64,000 nucleotides of DNA, from assembly GCA_020912385.1 (NCBI GenBank), contig CP087216.1, positions 1,860,001 through 1,924,000 of the forward strand, in the 5' to 3' direction. The translations under genes were made by a program, and so were the position numbers. Position 1 is the stretch's first letter. Each line of letters starts with the position of its first letter. A model generated the notes under the pieces. It did not search any database. It saw only the letters and a list, made by a program, of their open reading frames with translations, and was not told the DNA's origin. This document shows positions 1 through 12,684 of the stretch, piece after piece. The DNA comes from Neofusicoccum parvum (Eukaryota > Ascomycota > Dothideomycetes > Botryosphaeriales > Botryosphaeriaceae).

Positions 1-215
1 AAGAGCTATACCTGTCACAAGCAAGGGACATCGTATAGGTAGCAAACATCATCTCTATTTCATATACTGCGTTCTATCCTTCCCATCCAGATCACGTAAA
101 AACTTTTTTTTCCAAACTCATTACCCATTCTTTTTCCATCCTCCCATACGCAGCGATAGTGGTATCAACAAATCAAGAAAAAGGAGAAGCCGTCATCGTC
201 GTGCCTTTGTATCTT

Positions 216-3200
216 CTAACCGCGCAGGCGCTGGACAAGGGCAATCAGGTGCGCCCTCGTCTCCTCCTCGAGCTGGTCCTCGGGCGGGCCCAGGACCTTC
301 TCGAAGACCTGCATCAGCTGCGGCGTCAGCTGCTGCACGAGCTGCTGGATCGTGCTGTCCTGAACCTCGTCTGTGGTACGTGTTAGCAATCTCGACGACT
401 TTCCCGGGCGAAAAAGACTTACAGAGCTTAATCAGCATCGTGTACACGGGCTGGTTCTCGTCGAAGTCCTCGCGGAGCGGCAGCAGCTCGACCAGGCGAG
501 GAAGGACCTGTTGAAGAGGAACGTTCTCGGGGTGCCTCATGATCATGCGGCTGATGCAACCGGCAGCGTTATCCAACATGCGAGCCTGCTGCTGCTCGTG
601 GAGCATGGGCTCGAGTTTGGTGAAGATGGTGGGGAAGTTCTTCAGGACCTCCTGCACATCGTTGGACTTCTCGCAGAGCATGCCCACAGCGTATGCGGCG
701 TTGGACCTGGTCTCGGGGTCCTCGTCCGACAGACGGTGGACAAGCAGCTTCATAAGAGTGGACGTGTAAGGAGTGACAGAACCACCCATGTTGCCAATGC
801 AGTCGGCGATGGAGCCAACAGCGTTGCTGCGCTCCACAGACTCCTGGCCGCTGGCGTACTTCATGACCGGCTTTTCGAAGATCTTCCAGAGCTCCGCGAA
901 GCTCTCACCAAGAGCAGCCGAGAGACAGGTCACACAGTCAAGAGCAACCTCGATGACGAGCCAGTCATACTCAGACGACTCATCAAGAGCCTCCTCATCA
1001 ATCTCGTCACCAAGGTCCTGCTGGCAGGGGTGACGCTTGGTGAGGATGGCAATGAGGTGGTTGGTGAGCTGCGGGATAACAGTGCCGTTCTGGTTGACCA
1101 GAATGGCCGGGCCGGTAAGCTTGAGCGTCGCGCCAAGGTCGCGGCAGATATCGGTGACGGTGCCACTAAACTTTGCGTCAGTCCTGTGTTCTCTAAAGGA
1201 AGGCTAGAGAATCGAAAGAGGATAGAAAGTTGATGTCATGATCAGAAACAGAATCGCTTTCACGTCAACCGCAACTTGTGCGTCAGAGTGAGCTGGGTAA
1301 TAACGAATGTGTTTTCATCTTGTCAAGACAGAATGTCACCATAGAAAATAGAAGAAAAATCAATACGTACCGGTCCATCTCATCCTCGAGGATCTCGAGG
1401 GTAGCGTTCATGGCCTCATTGCCGAGCTTGACGAGGTCGTCAGACGGCTGGACCTGGAGAGGAAGACCAGGCTTCCACTTGGCCATACCTTCACCCTCAG
1501 CCATACCCCAGATGGTGGCATACGAGCGCCAGAGAGTGCCAATTGCGGACTTGCGGACACCCTCGTAAGCGTGGTGAACCATCTTCAGGACGATGTCGAT
1601 GGTGCGAGCAAGGAACGGCACGTAGCGGTGGCGTGTCGACGAGATGACATCGCCGATAACCTCGACAGCGATCTCCTTCTCCATGGCAACGGCAGTAACA
1701 GCGTTGAGATCATCCCAGTCGTCGTCATCATCCTCGTCGTCCAAGTCCAGGACTCCATCGTCATCGTCGTCGGTAGCATCGGCGACCTTGATCTTCTTGC
1801 CAGCAACGGTGACCTCCTGGCCAATCAGGTCCTTGGCCTCCTCGCCGAGAGCAACCTCAAGGTCGGTCTCATCTTGCTGGAGGCACTTGAGGAGACCCTC
1901 AACGACGCCAGGAAGGAAAGACTCGAACTCCTCTTCGTAGACCTTGGCCATAGTGCTCCACAGGATGTAGCTGGTCTCGCGGAGGCGAGGGTGGTCGAGG
2001 TTGAGCGCCTCCTCGGAAGCCTGCATGAGACCCTGAACGTAGTCCCTGAAAGGCGCAGGACCGACCGCGCCAGCAATTTTACCCATGGAGTCACAGACAA
2101 CGCCGCGCAGGTCAAGCTCGTCCTGGCTGTCCTTGAGCTGGACGAAGGGAGCAAGAGCCTGCATGGTAGGCTGGAAGAAGGGCAGGAAAGCTCCACCAGC
2201 GGCGGCAGCGACAGAGCCAACGGCACCGACAGACGCAATCTGGGCCTTGAAGTCGGACGAGTTGAAAAGGTTGTTGAACCTCGGAACAAGCTCGCCAACA
2301 TACTTGGCAGCATCCTCCTCCTCCAGACCCTCGATCAACGAGTCAACGGCATTGCAGCTACCGCGAACAATCTCAAGAGCACGGTCGGCCTCAGGGCCCT
2401 GAGCGGCGGTGACAGCCATGTCAAGATTCTTGACCAGAGCGGGGATGAGCCTGGCATGTTCCTTGGCCATCTCCTCAGCGAGGTCATCGGCGAGCCTAGC
2501 CACGCCGTTGAGCGCGGCAGCCCGGACCTTGACCTCGGGGTCCTCGAGCAGGCGGAGAGCCAGAGGAAGAATCTCACCAAGCTGAGTAGCAATGAAGTCG
2601 GGTGCACCCTCAACGCACATGCCAAGAGCAAGGATACCAGCGCGCCTGTAGTCAGGGTTGTCGTTGTTGACGTAGTTGCCCATGGCGTGGAGCAGGGGAA
2701 CGATGACCTGGTTGGGGGGAAGGCTCTGAGAGAGGATGTCGAGCAGACCAAGAGCGGAGCGGGCAGGAGTAACTTCCTCGTCCTCGCTGGATAGATCGCC
2801 AAGCTCCGTCACGATGTGGAGAGCGGTGATAGTGAGCTTCTCACCGAGCCTCTTGCCCTGGATCTTGAGCTTGCGGTAGCGAACACACTGCATCAGGAAA
2901 GCCAGCGCTTGCGACCTGGCATCGTCATCAACATCGGTCTTGGCACCAATGTTGTTCATGAAGTTGACCAGATCCTCGAAGTGCTTGTTCAGGAGAGCAG
3001 ACTCGCACCCGAGGAGAGTCTGGAAAACCTCGAAAGCCTGCATAGACTTGTCCTCGTCGCCAGAGTCGATGGTGTCCTGAAGGACCTTGACCATGCTCGG
3101 AAGAATGGCATCGAAGGCCTCGAGAGAGTGCTTGTCCTCCTCGGGGTCCAGAAGCATGGCCACACGGCTCAGAGCGAGCATGGTGTTGACGCGGACTTCA

Positions 3201-3777
3201 AGGCTGACAGGGTCGTTGATGGTCTTGCCAAGCAGGTTGAACAGCTCGCCGAAGTTCTCGGAGAACATGTCACCCATGGTCTCGATCAGAGTGTAGATCA
3301 TGAACACAGCGACCTCGCGGTGCCTCGGCTCCTCGCTTCCGGCAGCCTGCTGCAGAGTCTGAGGCAGATCCGCCCACTGTCCATCCTCCAGGTCATTCTT
3401 GGCGATAGCAGCAACGACGCGGGCAGACGAGTGGCGGACGAGGGTGACCTGCTCGTTCATGGTCGACTGGAGCAGGCGGTTGCGGATCTCGGGCTTCTGC
3501 TGCTCGGGCAGGCTGGCCCAGTGCTTGGAAACCAGCTTCCGCGCCTCGACGGCGGCAAGCTGGCGCAGCGCCTGGTCGTCATGGGAGACGAGGATCTGGA
3601 GGGTGGTGGTGAGGGCCTCGGGGGACTTGTAGTAGTCCTTGTTCAGCGTCGCGGTCGCGGCCTTGACACGCTCGGTGTCGGCTGTGCTGTGTGAGCGGGG
3701 GCGTGGGCGGCGGGCAGGGGCGTTGACTTACGCAGCAGGAGGCTCTGGAGGAGCCCGACAAACTGTTGCTGGTCCAT
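216..3777 (-). CDS. KAP123: Importin beta family karyopherin Kap123 (importin-4 type)
   Basis: Nuclear transport receptor. The yeast family member carries ribosomal proteins and histones H3/H4 from cytosol into the nucleus in a Ran-GTP-dependent way. Four exons on the minus strand join in phase: 3732-3777, 1371-3681, 423-1183 and 216-370 (introns of 50, 187 and 52 nt), giving 1090 residues, a normal length. The N-terminus starts MDQQQFVGLLQSLLLPDTER and continues with the LAAVEARKLVSKHW stretch of Kap123 proteins; the rest is HEAT-type helical repeats. An acidic loop rich in Asp lies at about 1690-1770, as expected for a Ran- or cargo-contacting loop. The last exon encodes 50 residues ending LVQRLRG. 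The start is the only in-frame ATG before the first intron. Kap121/importin-5 is a less likely alternative because the N-terminal match favours Kap123. Confidence 0.93.
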
Positions 3778-5576
3778 GGCGGGCGACTGACCAGACAAAA
3801 GAGCCAGCAAGGAAGGGGTATCAAAAAGAACAGAGGGAGAGAAGAGGGCGGCTGCGAGCGCGCTGGTGGGGTTTTATTTTTTTGAGGGCCGAGCGGAAAT
3901 TCTGCCCTGCGACGGCGCGCCGACAGGGATTGGCTGCTCGCCCCAAGACCCTTCCACGCCTCGGTGGCTTCGCGCGTGCCCTCGCGTGGCGGTCAAGGCC
4001 GATCTTACCCAAACAACAGCGCAACGAGCCACGCTCATCCCAACTGCCTGCCAAATTTTTCTGCGCCGGCAGGTCGCGCCCGTCGACTGAGAGGCCGGCC
4101 GGCCTGCGCGCGGGACGCCCAGTCGCCGCCTCTGTTGTCCTGCACGCCGGAGCGCCTGTGGCCGCCGCGACGGTCGCTTGCGAATTTTCAAGCCCGCGTC
4201 GAGGTATGAGATCATCGCGATTCCCGTCCCCCAGAGTGCGGAACGGTCAATGCGCGCATCCGAGTGCGTCGCACTGCCTTCTCCGTATCTTCGCCGTGCG
4301 GATGTGTCGCTCCTGGCTCAGAGTTGGGCGCAACGTTGTGTACAGAGGCGCGGCGTTCTGATGACGCAGCACCGATGAAGATTTGTAGAGAGGCAGACTG
4401 ATTAATGCATTTGTGTGGCGCGCAAGAGACGCGTTGTTTACCAACTCAAATCAGCGTAACGGCTTCTTTGGACCACAACACTGCGCAAGAGCCAGCGCCT
4501 GCCTTATTGATCGTTCACCGCCAGTCATGTTGAATGCTAGATGAAACACAGGACCGCAAAAGGGCGACATGTCATCACTTGCTCCGCCAGACCTTGGGTA
4601 GCATGCGAAGTGTTGGGCAGTCGCAATCCACATGCATCGTTAATTATCGATCGCGATGCAAGGAATAATGTTCCGGGCAGTCTATAATGAAGAAATAGAT
4701 GAAATAATCTTCTTACAAGGTGCGATCATGATGTGGAAAGCCGTTATTTAGCTGGATGGCCTCGGCGTGGAGGGTGACAACGTAAACTTGTAGGACTTGA
4801 TGGATGCTACAATGGCCAATAGTGCATCACTGCACCTTTTCATGGCATTACAACTGCTGGGAAACTCAACTATGACGCGAAAGACAAGCCTGGCCTTGAG
4901 TGCACAAGGCGGACATTGTTGCGGTGACTTGGAGGTTGCTTTTGCAGCAGAGACCCTGCGATTCGAGACAAGCGGAGAGGTGACAGAAGCTGGCTATAGA
5001 AGAGAAGGAAACCGACCCCCATCGCGCCTAGAAGAACGCCTCGGTACTTAGGACCGACAATCTCATGTCTGGGCAGCCTAGAGCCGCCCGTCAAGCATCT
5101 CAGTGACTCAGACGCATTTATATACATCCCGGGATCAAGGGTTCTGTGGGCAGTAAGGCGGCGTCGGGCGATCGGCCTGACTCAACAGACGTCCGGCGCA
5201 GCGATCATCTGCCTCAGGCGAGCAATAGCAGCTCCAGGCGCAGTGAGGTGACGGCAAGGCTGCGAAGGTGAGCACTGAGCTGTTGCGCTGGCCGCATGTC
5301 TTGGCGCTTGCGCTAACCGCGGTGCGTTAGAGCAAAACCCAGCGGTCCTTCCAAAGATGCTGTTCAGTTACTCTACAGGCAAACCGTCCACCCCTCCAAA
5401 ACAGCAGCCGCCGCCCCTCGTCATCGTGGTCCATCCTCCGGCCTCTCTTCCCGCCTTCTACACGCACTTCTGTGGACGACACGCCTCAGAATCCTCCGCC
5501 CAAGCTCCGGGACGCGCTTGACGGAACCACCTCACCCCCGAGACCTCTTGCATTCGCCGCATAGAGCTCCGCACTC
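3778..5576. other. Intergenic region between divergent KAP123 and DUF2433 genes
   Basis: This 1.8 kb must hold both promoters, as the flanking genes are transcribed away from each other. The part next to KAP123 is GC-rich; 4380-4760 is more AT-rich. Open frames here are short, overlap on both strands and show no domain or splice support, so I annotate no gene. Confidence 0.6.
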
Positions 5577-7769
5577 ATGGCTACTGTACGTAACGCGCGC
5601 GCGCGCTCTGCTTCACGCGACACCGTCACCTGCCGTGCCGATGCTAATTGATAACAGCAAGCCCCCAACCAGCCGCGCGCCTACAACGCTCCCTACCTGC
5701 CGAACGGTGGCCCAGCCGCTGGCCCAGCGCCTGGTGCCACGCCTCTCCTCCCCAACCAAGGCCGCGTCATACAAACCCAGAACTCGAGAATCCTCTGCAT
5801 TGCTGATGTCCGCGGTACGTTTGCGCGCGAAGGCTGCTGTCAATGGCGCTGCAAGACGCTGACAGTCGGACAGGAAACCTAAGATCGTTGAACGAGCTTG
5901 CCGACCAGGCGAGAGCTGACGCTATCATCCACACCGGCGATTTCGGCTTCTACGACGACCGCTCGCTAGATCGCATCGCTGAAAAGTGCGTACAGACCTG
6001 TCACGCGAGCTCGATCAACCGCTAACATCTTGTCTAGGACGCTCCGCCATGTCGCCCAGTACTCGCCGCTCCTCTCGCTCGCTGCGAAGAACTCGATCGC
6101 GCAGGCTCCCCCGCAGCCGCCTCTCAGGGAACGCTACGTTCGCGAGGGCCTGAAGCTCTCAGAACTGCCCGACTTCCTCAACGGCACATACAGCCTGAAG
6201 GTGCCGGTCTACACTGTCTGGGGCGCGTGCGAGGATGTCCAGGTGCTGGAGAAGCTGAGGTCTGGTGAATACAAGATCAACAACCTTCACATCATCGACG
6301 AGGCGCACTCTCGTCTGGTCGAGGCTGGTGGCATCAAGCTCCGCCTGCTTGGGCTGGGTGGCGCGGTCGTCATGCACAAGCTGTTCGACAACGGCGAGGG
6401 AAGGACGACCATTGCCGGAGGCCAAGGCACCATGTGGACTACGCTGCTACAGATGGGCGAGCTGGTTGACACGGCGAACCGTGTCTACGATCCTACGGAG
6501 ACGCGCATCTTCGTCACGCATGCCTCGCCTGCGCGTGAGGGTCTCCTCAACCAGCTGTCTGTAACTCTGAAGGCCGACTTCTCCATCTCGGCCGGCCTGC
6601 ACTTCCGCTACGGTAGCTCGTACAACGAGTTCAGCGTCAACCCTACTCTGGACCACTACCGTGGCAAGCTTGCAGCTTCGCGCGCGTCGTTCAACGATGT
6701 CTGGGAGACGGTCAAGAGCGAGGTTGAACCTGCTGTTTCGGAAAACCCCAGCCAGCAGCAATTGCTGAAGCTGGCTCTGGATATCGTGGAGAAGATGCCT
6801 ACCATCGCCAACGGCGGCAACCCCTTCGGTGGCCACGTCGGCCCGGCAACTGGACAGATCGACGAGAGCGCCTTCAAGAACATGTGGAACTTCAATTTGG
6901 CGGACGCTGCTTACGGCTGGCTGGTGCTGGACATTGACCAAGGAAGGATTGGTACCGAGATGCGCGCTCAAGGTTTCAACTTTGCTCACCGCGGTGGAAA
7001 GGCTCCTCCTGCCGCTGGGGGCAATGCCGGCGCGCCAGCTCAGGCTCCTGCTGGCCCTCAACAGGGCCGTCCCGCCGCTGGAACTCCCGCCCAGTCGCAA
7101 GCGCCCAAGCCCGCACCGCAGCCTGCTCGTTCGCCTGCCCCGGTCACGCCAAACATCCCAATCAAGCCCGCCACCCCGAAGCCTGCTGGAACTCCCAGCG
7201 CTGCAGGAACTCCTTCCACTGCCAACGCGGACAAGGCCCCCTCTGGTGAGATCAAGCCTAACGGAACCTCCGGTCAGGACAAGCCTGCGGAATCGTCTGG
7301 ACCGAAGCCCGATGCTGGTAACGCGCGCCCTCAAATCCACGGTCTTTTCATCACGAATGCTGGATCCGAGGACGACGCCAAAGCCCTTTTTGCTTCCGAG
7401 GACAAGGACAAGATTCAGCGCATTGACAAAGGCAAGAACCCTGCTGGCGGCATGACTGCTCACTTCGACTCTGCCGAGGACCTACAGGCTATCCTCAACA
7501 GGATGGATCCCGAGTACACTAGCGGCAAGCAGGGCAAGCCGTACGTGAGGGTCTACAAGCCCCGCGGTGGCCTCGCCTGGGGCAGTAGCCGCGGAGGTGC
7601 CCAGGGCAGTGGATACCGCAGCGGCGGTGCCAGTGACAGTGAGGGTGGACGCGGCCGTGGTGGTTTCCGCGGCGGACGTGGCGGCAGGGGTGGTGAGAGG
7701 GGCCGTGGCCGTGGTCGCGGTGGCTTCAAGGACGGTGCGTCAGGTGCACCGGCTGGCGGTGATTCCTGA
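5577..7769 (+). CDS. DUF2433 calcineurin-like phosphoesterase-related protein with RGG tail
   Basis: Four exons join in phase: 5577-5585 (only MAT), 5658-5814, 5874-5985 and 6038-7769, for 669 residues. After a Pro/Gly-rich leader the fold begins at ILCIADVRGN (about residue 46), followed by HTGDFGFYD (about 75), VWGACED (about 153) and THASP (about 253). These sit where calcineurin-like phosphoesterases carry DxH, GDxxD, GNHE and histidine motifs, but several metal ligands differ. I infer a modified or inactive metal site. Residues about 330-430 are Pro/Ala-rich; about 440-510 form a compact segment (GLFITNAGSEDDAKALF) that could be RRM-like; residues from about 600 are an RGG/GRG box typical of RNA-binding proteins. 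The first exon codes three amino acids and is easily missed. The family assignment is firm; the biochemical role is unknown to me. Confidence 0.85.
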
Positions 7770-8720
7770 AGGACTAATCCATGGCAATGACCTTCGGGTC
7801 GTTGTCAGTCTACTTTCAAACTTCTCTGCCTTTGCATTCGATTCTATCTGTCGTAGCTAGCTAGGGAGTCGTGGGTGGACGGATGGAGCACAGGTCGTTT
7901 TTCAAAGGCGGGAGAAAGGAGAGGACTGGTTCAGGATACAGCTTTTCGAGCTTTATTGCACAGGCTGGTCTAAATTCGGAGGAGCTCCCCTTTGGCTTTT
8001 TCTCTCTTGCCGAATTCCTTCGGTATTTCGCTTTTCGTCATGTTGTAGACGTGCGTGGGTGAGCAGACATTTAGCGTCTCTGTGTGTATTCCCCCGAAAA
8101 AGATTATTCCCCTGTACGTTACATAGCGAGTAATGGGAAAAGTCGTGACTTTATTACTTGCACTTCTGAGACGCACGCGTTGAGGCTGAGCAGTTTCAGC
8201 CCTACGAGGCCGATTCGCAAGGACTTGGGCTTGAGCATCCGTGTCGATCATCAGGCGTTGCAGTACTTTCTGCATGTCTGCAGAGAGGATGCAAATCTAC
8301 ACATTCTGGTAATGCGCTGGGCGTGCGGATCGAATGAGTGCGCTGATTGTCCAGTCGCTGGAGTAGAGCACATGGTCACGCGCGGATCTGCGAGTGCAGC
8401 GGGAAAAATGGCCGAGGTGAAGCTGACGTGTGGGGCTTGCAGGTTCCTGGTGCGGAGCGGAGCGGGCCAGGTTGTTGGAGCTCAAGCCTCACGCGCTTGG
8501 CTGCGCTCCAAGTGACGTGCATCGGGTTCCTACGCATACCGAGCACAGCTGATCAACACAACATCCCGCCACCCGCGCTGCGCGCACCCACGACACCGGC
8601 TCCCACATCCGCATCGCTGCTCCTTCCGCTCCCGATTTCTCCGCGATACACTCGTCAACGCGCATCGACATCGCCGTCGCCCCGCACCGAACTCCCACCA
8701 TCACTCCAGGCGACATCGGC
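7770..8720. other. Intergenic region, DUF2433 3' flank and NPC1 promoter
   Basis: Holds the 3' untranslated region of the upstream gene and the promoter and leader of the NPC1 gene. No credible coding frame. The 150 bases before 8721 are rich in C and short of G, as in many fungal leaders. Confidence 0.5.
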
Positions 8721-11700
8721 ATGGGGGGAAGCTGGGGAGGCACGCGGCTGGTTACCGCGCTGCTGCTGGCGCTGCTCGTGGCAACCGGCCTCGCTGCCGA
8801 TGACGGATTGACGAACAAGCACGAGAAGGGCAGATGCGCCCTCCGAGGCCACTGCGGCAGCGAAGGTTTCTTTGGTCCGCAGCTGCCCTGCCCTGACAAC
8901 GGTCTGGCGAAGACGCCGGAGCCGGATGTGCGAGAGAAGCTTGTCAGCATCTGCGGTGACAAATGGGCCGACAGTGATGTCTGCTGCGAGGATGAACAGG
9001 TGCGTTGATCATCTCCCGGCCGTGACTGAGAGCTTGCTGCTAACGTCGCGAGTGCAGATTGATGCTCTGCAGTCGAATCTGAAGCGTGCTGAATCGCTCA
9101 TCGCATCCTGCCCGGCGTGCAAAGAGAACTTCTTCAACTTGTTCTGCACCTTTACCTGCTCGCCCGACCAGTCGCTCTTCGTGAACGTGACAGATACAAA
9201 GTCCAAGAATGGTAAGCTGATGGTGACGGAACTGACCCACTTGGTCTCGGACGACTACGGCTCGCGCTTCTACAACAGCTGCAAGGATGTCAAGGTCGGC
9301 GCAACCAACGGCAATGCCATGGATCTCATTGGAGGCGGTGCGAAGAACTACACCCGCTTCCTCAAGTTTCTCGGCGACAAGAAGTTCCTGGGCAGTCCGT
9401 TCCAGATGAACTTCCCGGACCCCAGTCTGTACCCTGGATTGAAGCCCCAGACGAAGGGCGCCAAGGCTTGCAACGACTCGGATGAGAAGTACCGATGCGC
9501 CTGTGTTGACTGTCCCTCAGTCTGCCCCGAGCTCCCAGAGGTCAAGGAAAACAAGCGGTGCCATGTCGGTGTGTTGCCGTGCCTTTCGTTCGCGGTTATC
9601 ATTATCTACTCAGTCTTCATTCTGTTGCTTGTCATTGCTGTGTCTGGACATGTCGCATACCAGAAGCATTACCAGCATAAGCAAGAACGTATGCGTCTAC
9701 TACAAGATCTCGAGCCAAGCGACGATGAGGACGAAGGCGACGTGGTGGCAGCCGCTGGCATCCTTGAGACTCCTACGAGGCGATACAAGCTTAATGACTG
9801 GTGCGACAAGATATTCAGCCGCTTGGGATACACGTGCGCCGAATATCCTGCCCTCACTATCCTATCGAGTGTCACTGTGGTTGTCCTCCTTAGCTTGGGC
9901 TGGCTCAGATTCACCGTGGAGACAGACCCAGTGCGCCTTTGGGTCGCCCCTGACTCCGCCGCTGCAGAAGAGAAGGCCTTCTTCGATAAGAATTTTGGCC
10001 CCTTCTACCGCGCTGAGCAGGCCTTTTTGGTCAATGACCAGGATCCGTCTGGAGCTGCTCCGGTTCTGAGCTACGACACTTTGGGTTGGTGGTTTGATGT
10101 CGAACGCCGGGTCAACAGGCTGATGATAGATGGCATCACATTTGATGATGTCTGTTTCAAGCCAACCGGTGACGCTTGTGTGGTCCAATCACTCACAGGC
10201 TACTTCGGAAATGACTTCTTCAACGTTAACCCTAAGACTTGGAAGGAGGACCTCCGTGCTTGCGCAGATTCACCTGTGGATTGCTTGCCCGATTTCCAGC
10301 AACCTTTGAACCCTCAAATGCTTCTCGGTGGCTGGGATACCAATGTCCTCGATGCCAAAGCTCTCATCGTTACTTGGGTTGTCAATAACCATCAAGAAGG
10401 GACCAAAGAGCTCGAGACTGCCATGAAGTGGGAAAATAGTCTCAAGAGCTTGTTGCGCGCCGTCCAAGAGGAGGCTATCGAAAGAGGACTTCGTCTTTCG
10501 TTCAACACTGAAATCAGCCTGGAACAGGAACTGAACAAATCCACGAACACAGACGCCAAAATTGTGGTCATCAGCTACATCATTATGTTCATCTACGCCT
10601 CCATTGCCCTAGGATCTACCACTCTTTCAGTCAGGTCCATCCTCCAGAACCCAGCAAACGCGCTGGTCCAATCGAAGTTCATGTTAGGCGTTGTCGGCAT
10701 TCTCATTGTTTTGATGTCTGTCTCCGCATCCGTTGGTCTTTTCTCTGCTGCCGGCATCAAGGTCACTCTTATCATCGCTGAGGTGATTCCGTTCCTTGTT
10801 CTCGCGGTCGGTGTTGACAACATCTTCCTCATTGTCCATGAGTTCGAACGGGTCAACATTAGCCACGCCGAAGGCACCGTATCTGATCGAGTGTCGAAGG
10901 CTCTCGGCAGAATGGGACCCAGCATTTTGCTGTCTGCTACCACCGAGACTGTGGCTTTTGCTCTTGGTGCTGCCGTCGGAATGCCTGCTGTACGGAACTT
11001 CGCCGCATACGCTGCTGGTGCTGTCTTCATCAACGCTCTTCTGCAGGTTACCATGTTCATCTCTGTGCTGGCCCTGAACCAGCGCAGAGTTGAAGCCAGC
11101 CGTGCTGACTGCTTCCCGTGTCTACGTGTCACCCGGGCCGACCCAGGTGGCCTCAGCAGCGGGATGGTATATAGCGGGGATGAGGAAGGTAGCCTACAGC
11201 GGTTCATTCGCAAGAACTACGCCCCGGCTCTCCTCGGCAAGAAGACGAAGACTGTTGTCATTACTATCTTCCTCGGTATCTTCACAGCAGGCCTAGCACT
11301 ACTTCCCAAGATGGAGCTCGGTCTCGACCAACGTATCGCCATTCCAAGCGATTCCTACCTCATAGACTACTTCAATGATCTCTACGATTACTTTGGCGTT
11401 GGGCCTCCGGTCTATTTTGTCACAAGGAATTTGAACGCAACCCAGCGTCAGCACCAGCAAGAACTTTGCGGCCGCTTCTCTACTTGCAACGAGCTCTCTC
11501 TGGCAAATACGCTTGAGCAGGAGAGGAAGAGACCGGAGACTTCTTACATCGCGGATGCCGCCGCCAGCTGGATCGACGACTACTTCCTTTGGCTGAACCC
11601 ATCTTTGACGGATTGCTGCTACGATGAGGTTCCCGGTAATCCGTTTGACGGCGATGACAAGAAAGCCTGCTTTGAAGACCGAAACCCTCCGTGGAACCCA

Positions 11701-12684
11701 ACTCTTAAGGGCATGCCTGAAGGCCAAGAGTTTATTGACTACTTGGAGCGCTGGATTGAAGCTCCGACTACAGGGGATTGCCCTCTCGCCGGCAAGGCTG
11801 CGTACGGCAATGCTCTGGTTGTTGACTCGAAGCACTTGTCTATTTCAGCGTCCCACTTCCGCACCTCGCATACGCCGCTGCGTAGCCAGAAAGACTTCAT
11901 CGCTGCCTACGAATCCGCACGTCGCATCGCATCCGACATCAGCGAACGGACTGGCATCTCTGTCTTCCCGTACTCGAAGTTCTATATCTTCTTCGATCAG
12001 TATGCTTCGATTGTCCGTGTAACATGCGCGCTCGTCGGATCGGCCCTTGCTCTGATTCTAGTGGTCACTTCCACGCTACTTGGTAGCTTGCGCACAGGTC
12101 TTGTTGTGACAGTGACAGTTATCATGACAGTCGTCGACATTGCAGGCACCATGGCGGTGGCGGGCGTCTCACTCAACGCAGTGTCGCTCGTCAATCTGAT
12201 CATCTGTGTCGGCATAGCCGTCGAGTTCTGCGCACACGTCGCACGTGCTTTCACGTACCCATCGCAATCCCTACTTGAACGCGCGGCTCCGAAAGCGCGG
12301 TTCAGAGGCAAGGACGCGCGTGCATGGGTTGCGTTGACCAACGTAGGCGGCAGCGTCTTCAGCGGCATCACGATAACCAAGTTCCTGGGTGTCGCGGTGC
12401 TAGCTTTCACTCGCAGCAAGATCTTTGAGATCTACTACTTCCGTGTCTGGCTGGCTCTCGTCATCTGGGCAGCGTTGCACGCGTTGGTGTTCTTGCCGGT
12501 GGCGCTGAGTATGTTTGGCGGAAGAGGTAAGTTTGACACCATTGTTTGAGTTGCCAACTGCTAACTATGTACAGGCTACATTGACTCGGAGTCCGAAGGC
12601 GGCCTCGAGCAGGACCTTCGCGGTAGACGCGGATACCACCCGGCGCTTTACCAGGACGAGGAGTACGATTCAGACGATATGTAA
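8721..12684 (+). CDS. NCR1: Niemann-Pick C1-type sterol transporter (Ncr1 homologue)
   Basis: Vacuolar/lysosomal membrane protein of the RND superfamily that moves sterol from the lumen into the limiting membrane, working with a soluble NPC2 protein. Three exons: 8721-8999, 9058-12526 and 12575-12684, giving 1285 residues, the usual length. A signal peptide (MGGSWGGTRLVTALLLALLV, cut near GLA-ADD) leads into the Cys-rich N-terminal sterol-binding domain (CPACKENFFNLFCTFTC near residue 112). One membrane helix follows near residue 275, then the first luminal domain, a sterol-sensing domain with five helices at about 594-767, a second luminal domain and the last helix bundle at about 1074-1249. 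The short third exon supplies an acidic cytosolic tail ending YDSDDM. Without the first splice the N-terminus reads in a wrong frame, so the start at 8721 is supported by both the signal peptide and the phase. Confidence 0.96.

Noticed and set aside
373..1233. Long plus-strand frame opposite KAP123
   Set aside because: It mirrors the conserved minus-strand exons and has no domain of its own. The KAP123 splices and HEAT repeats explain the region.
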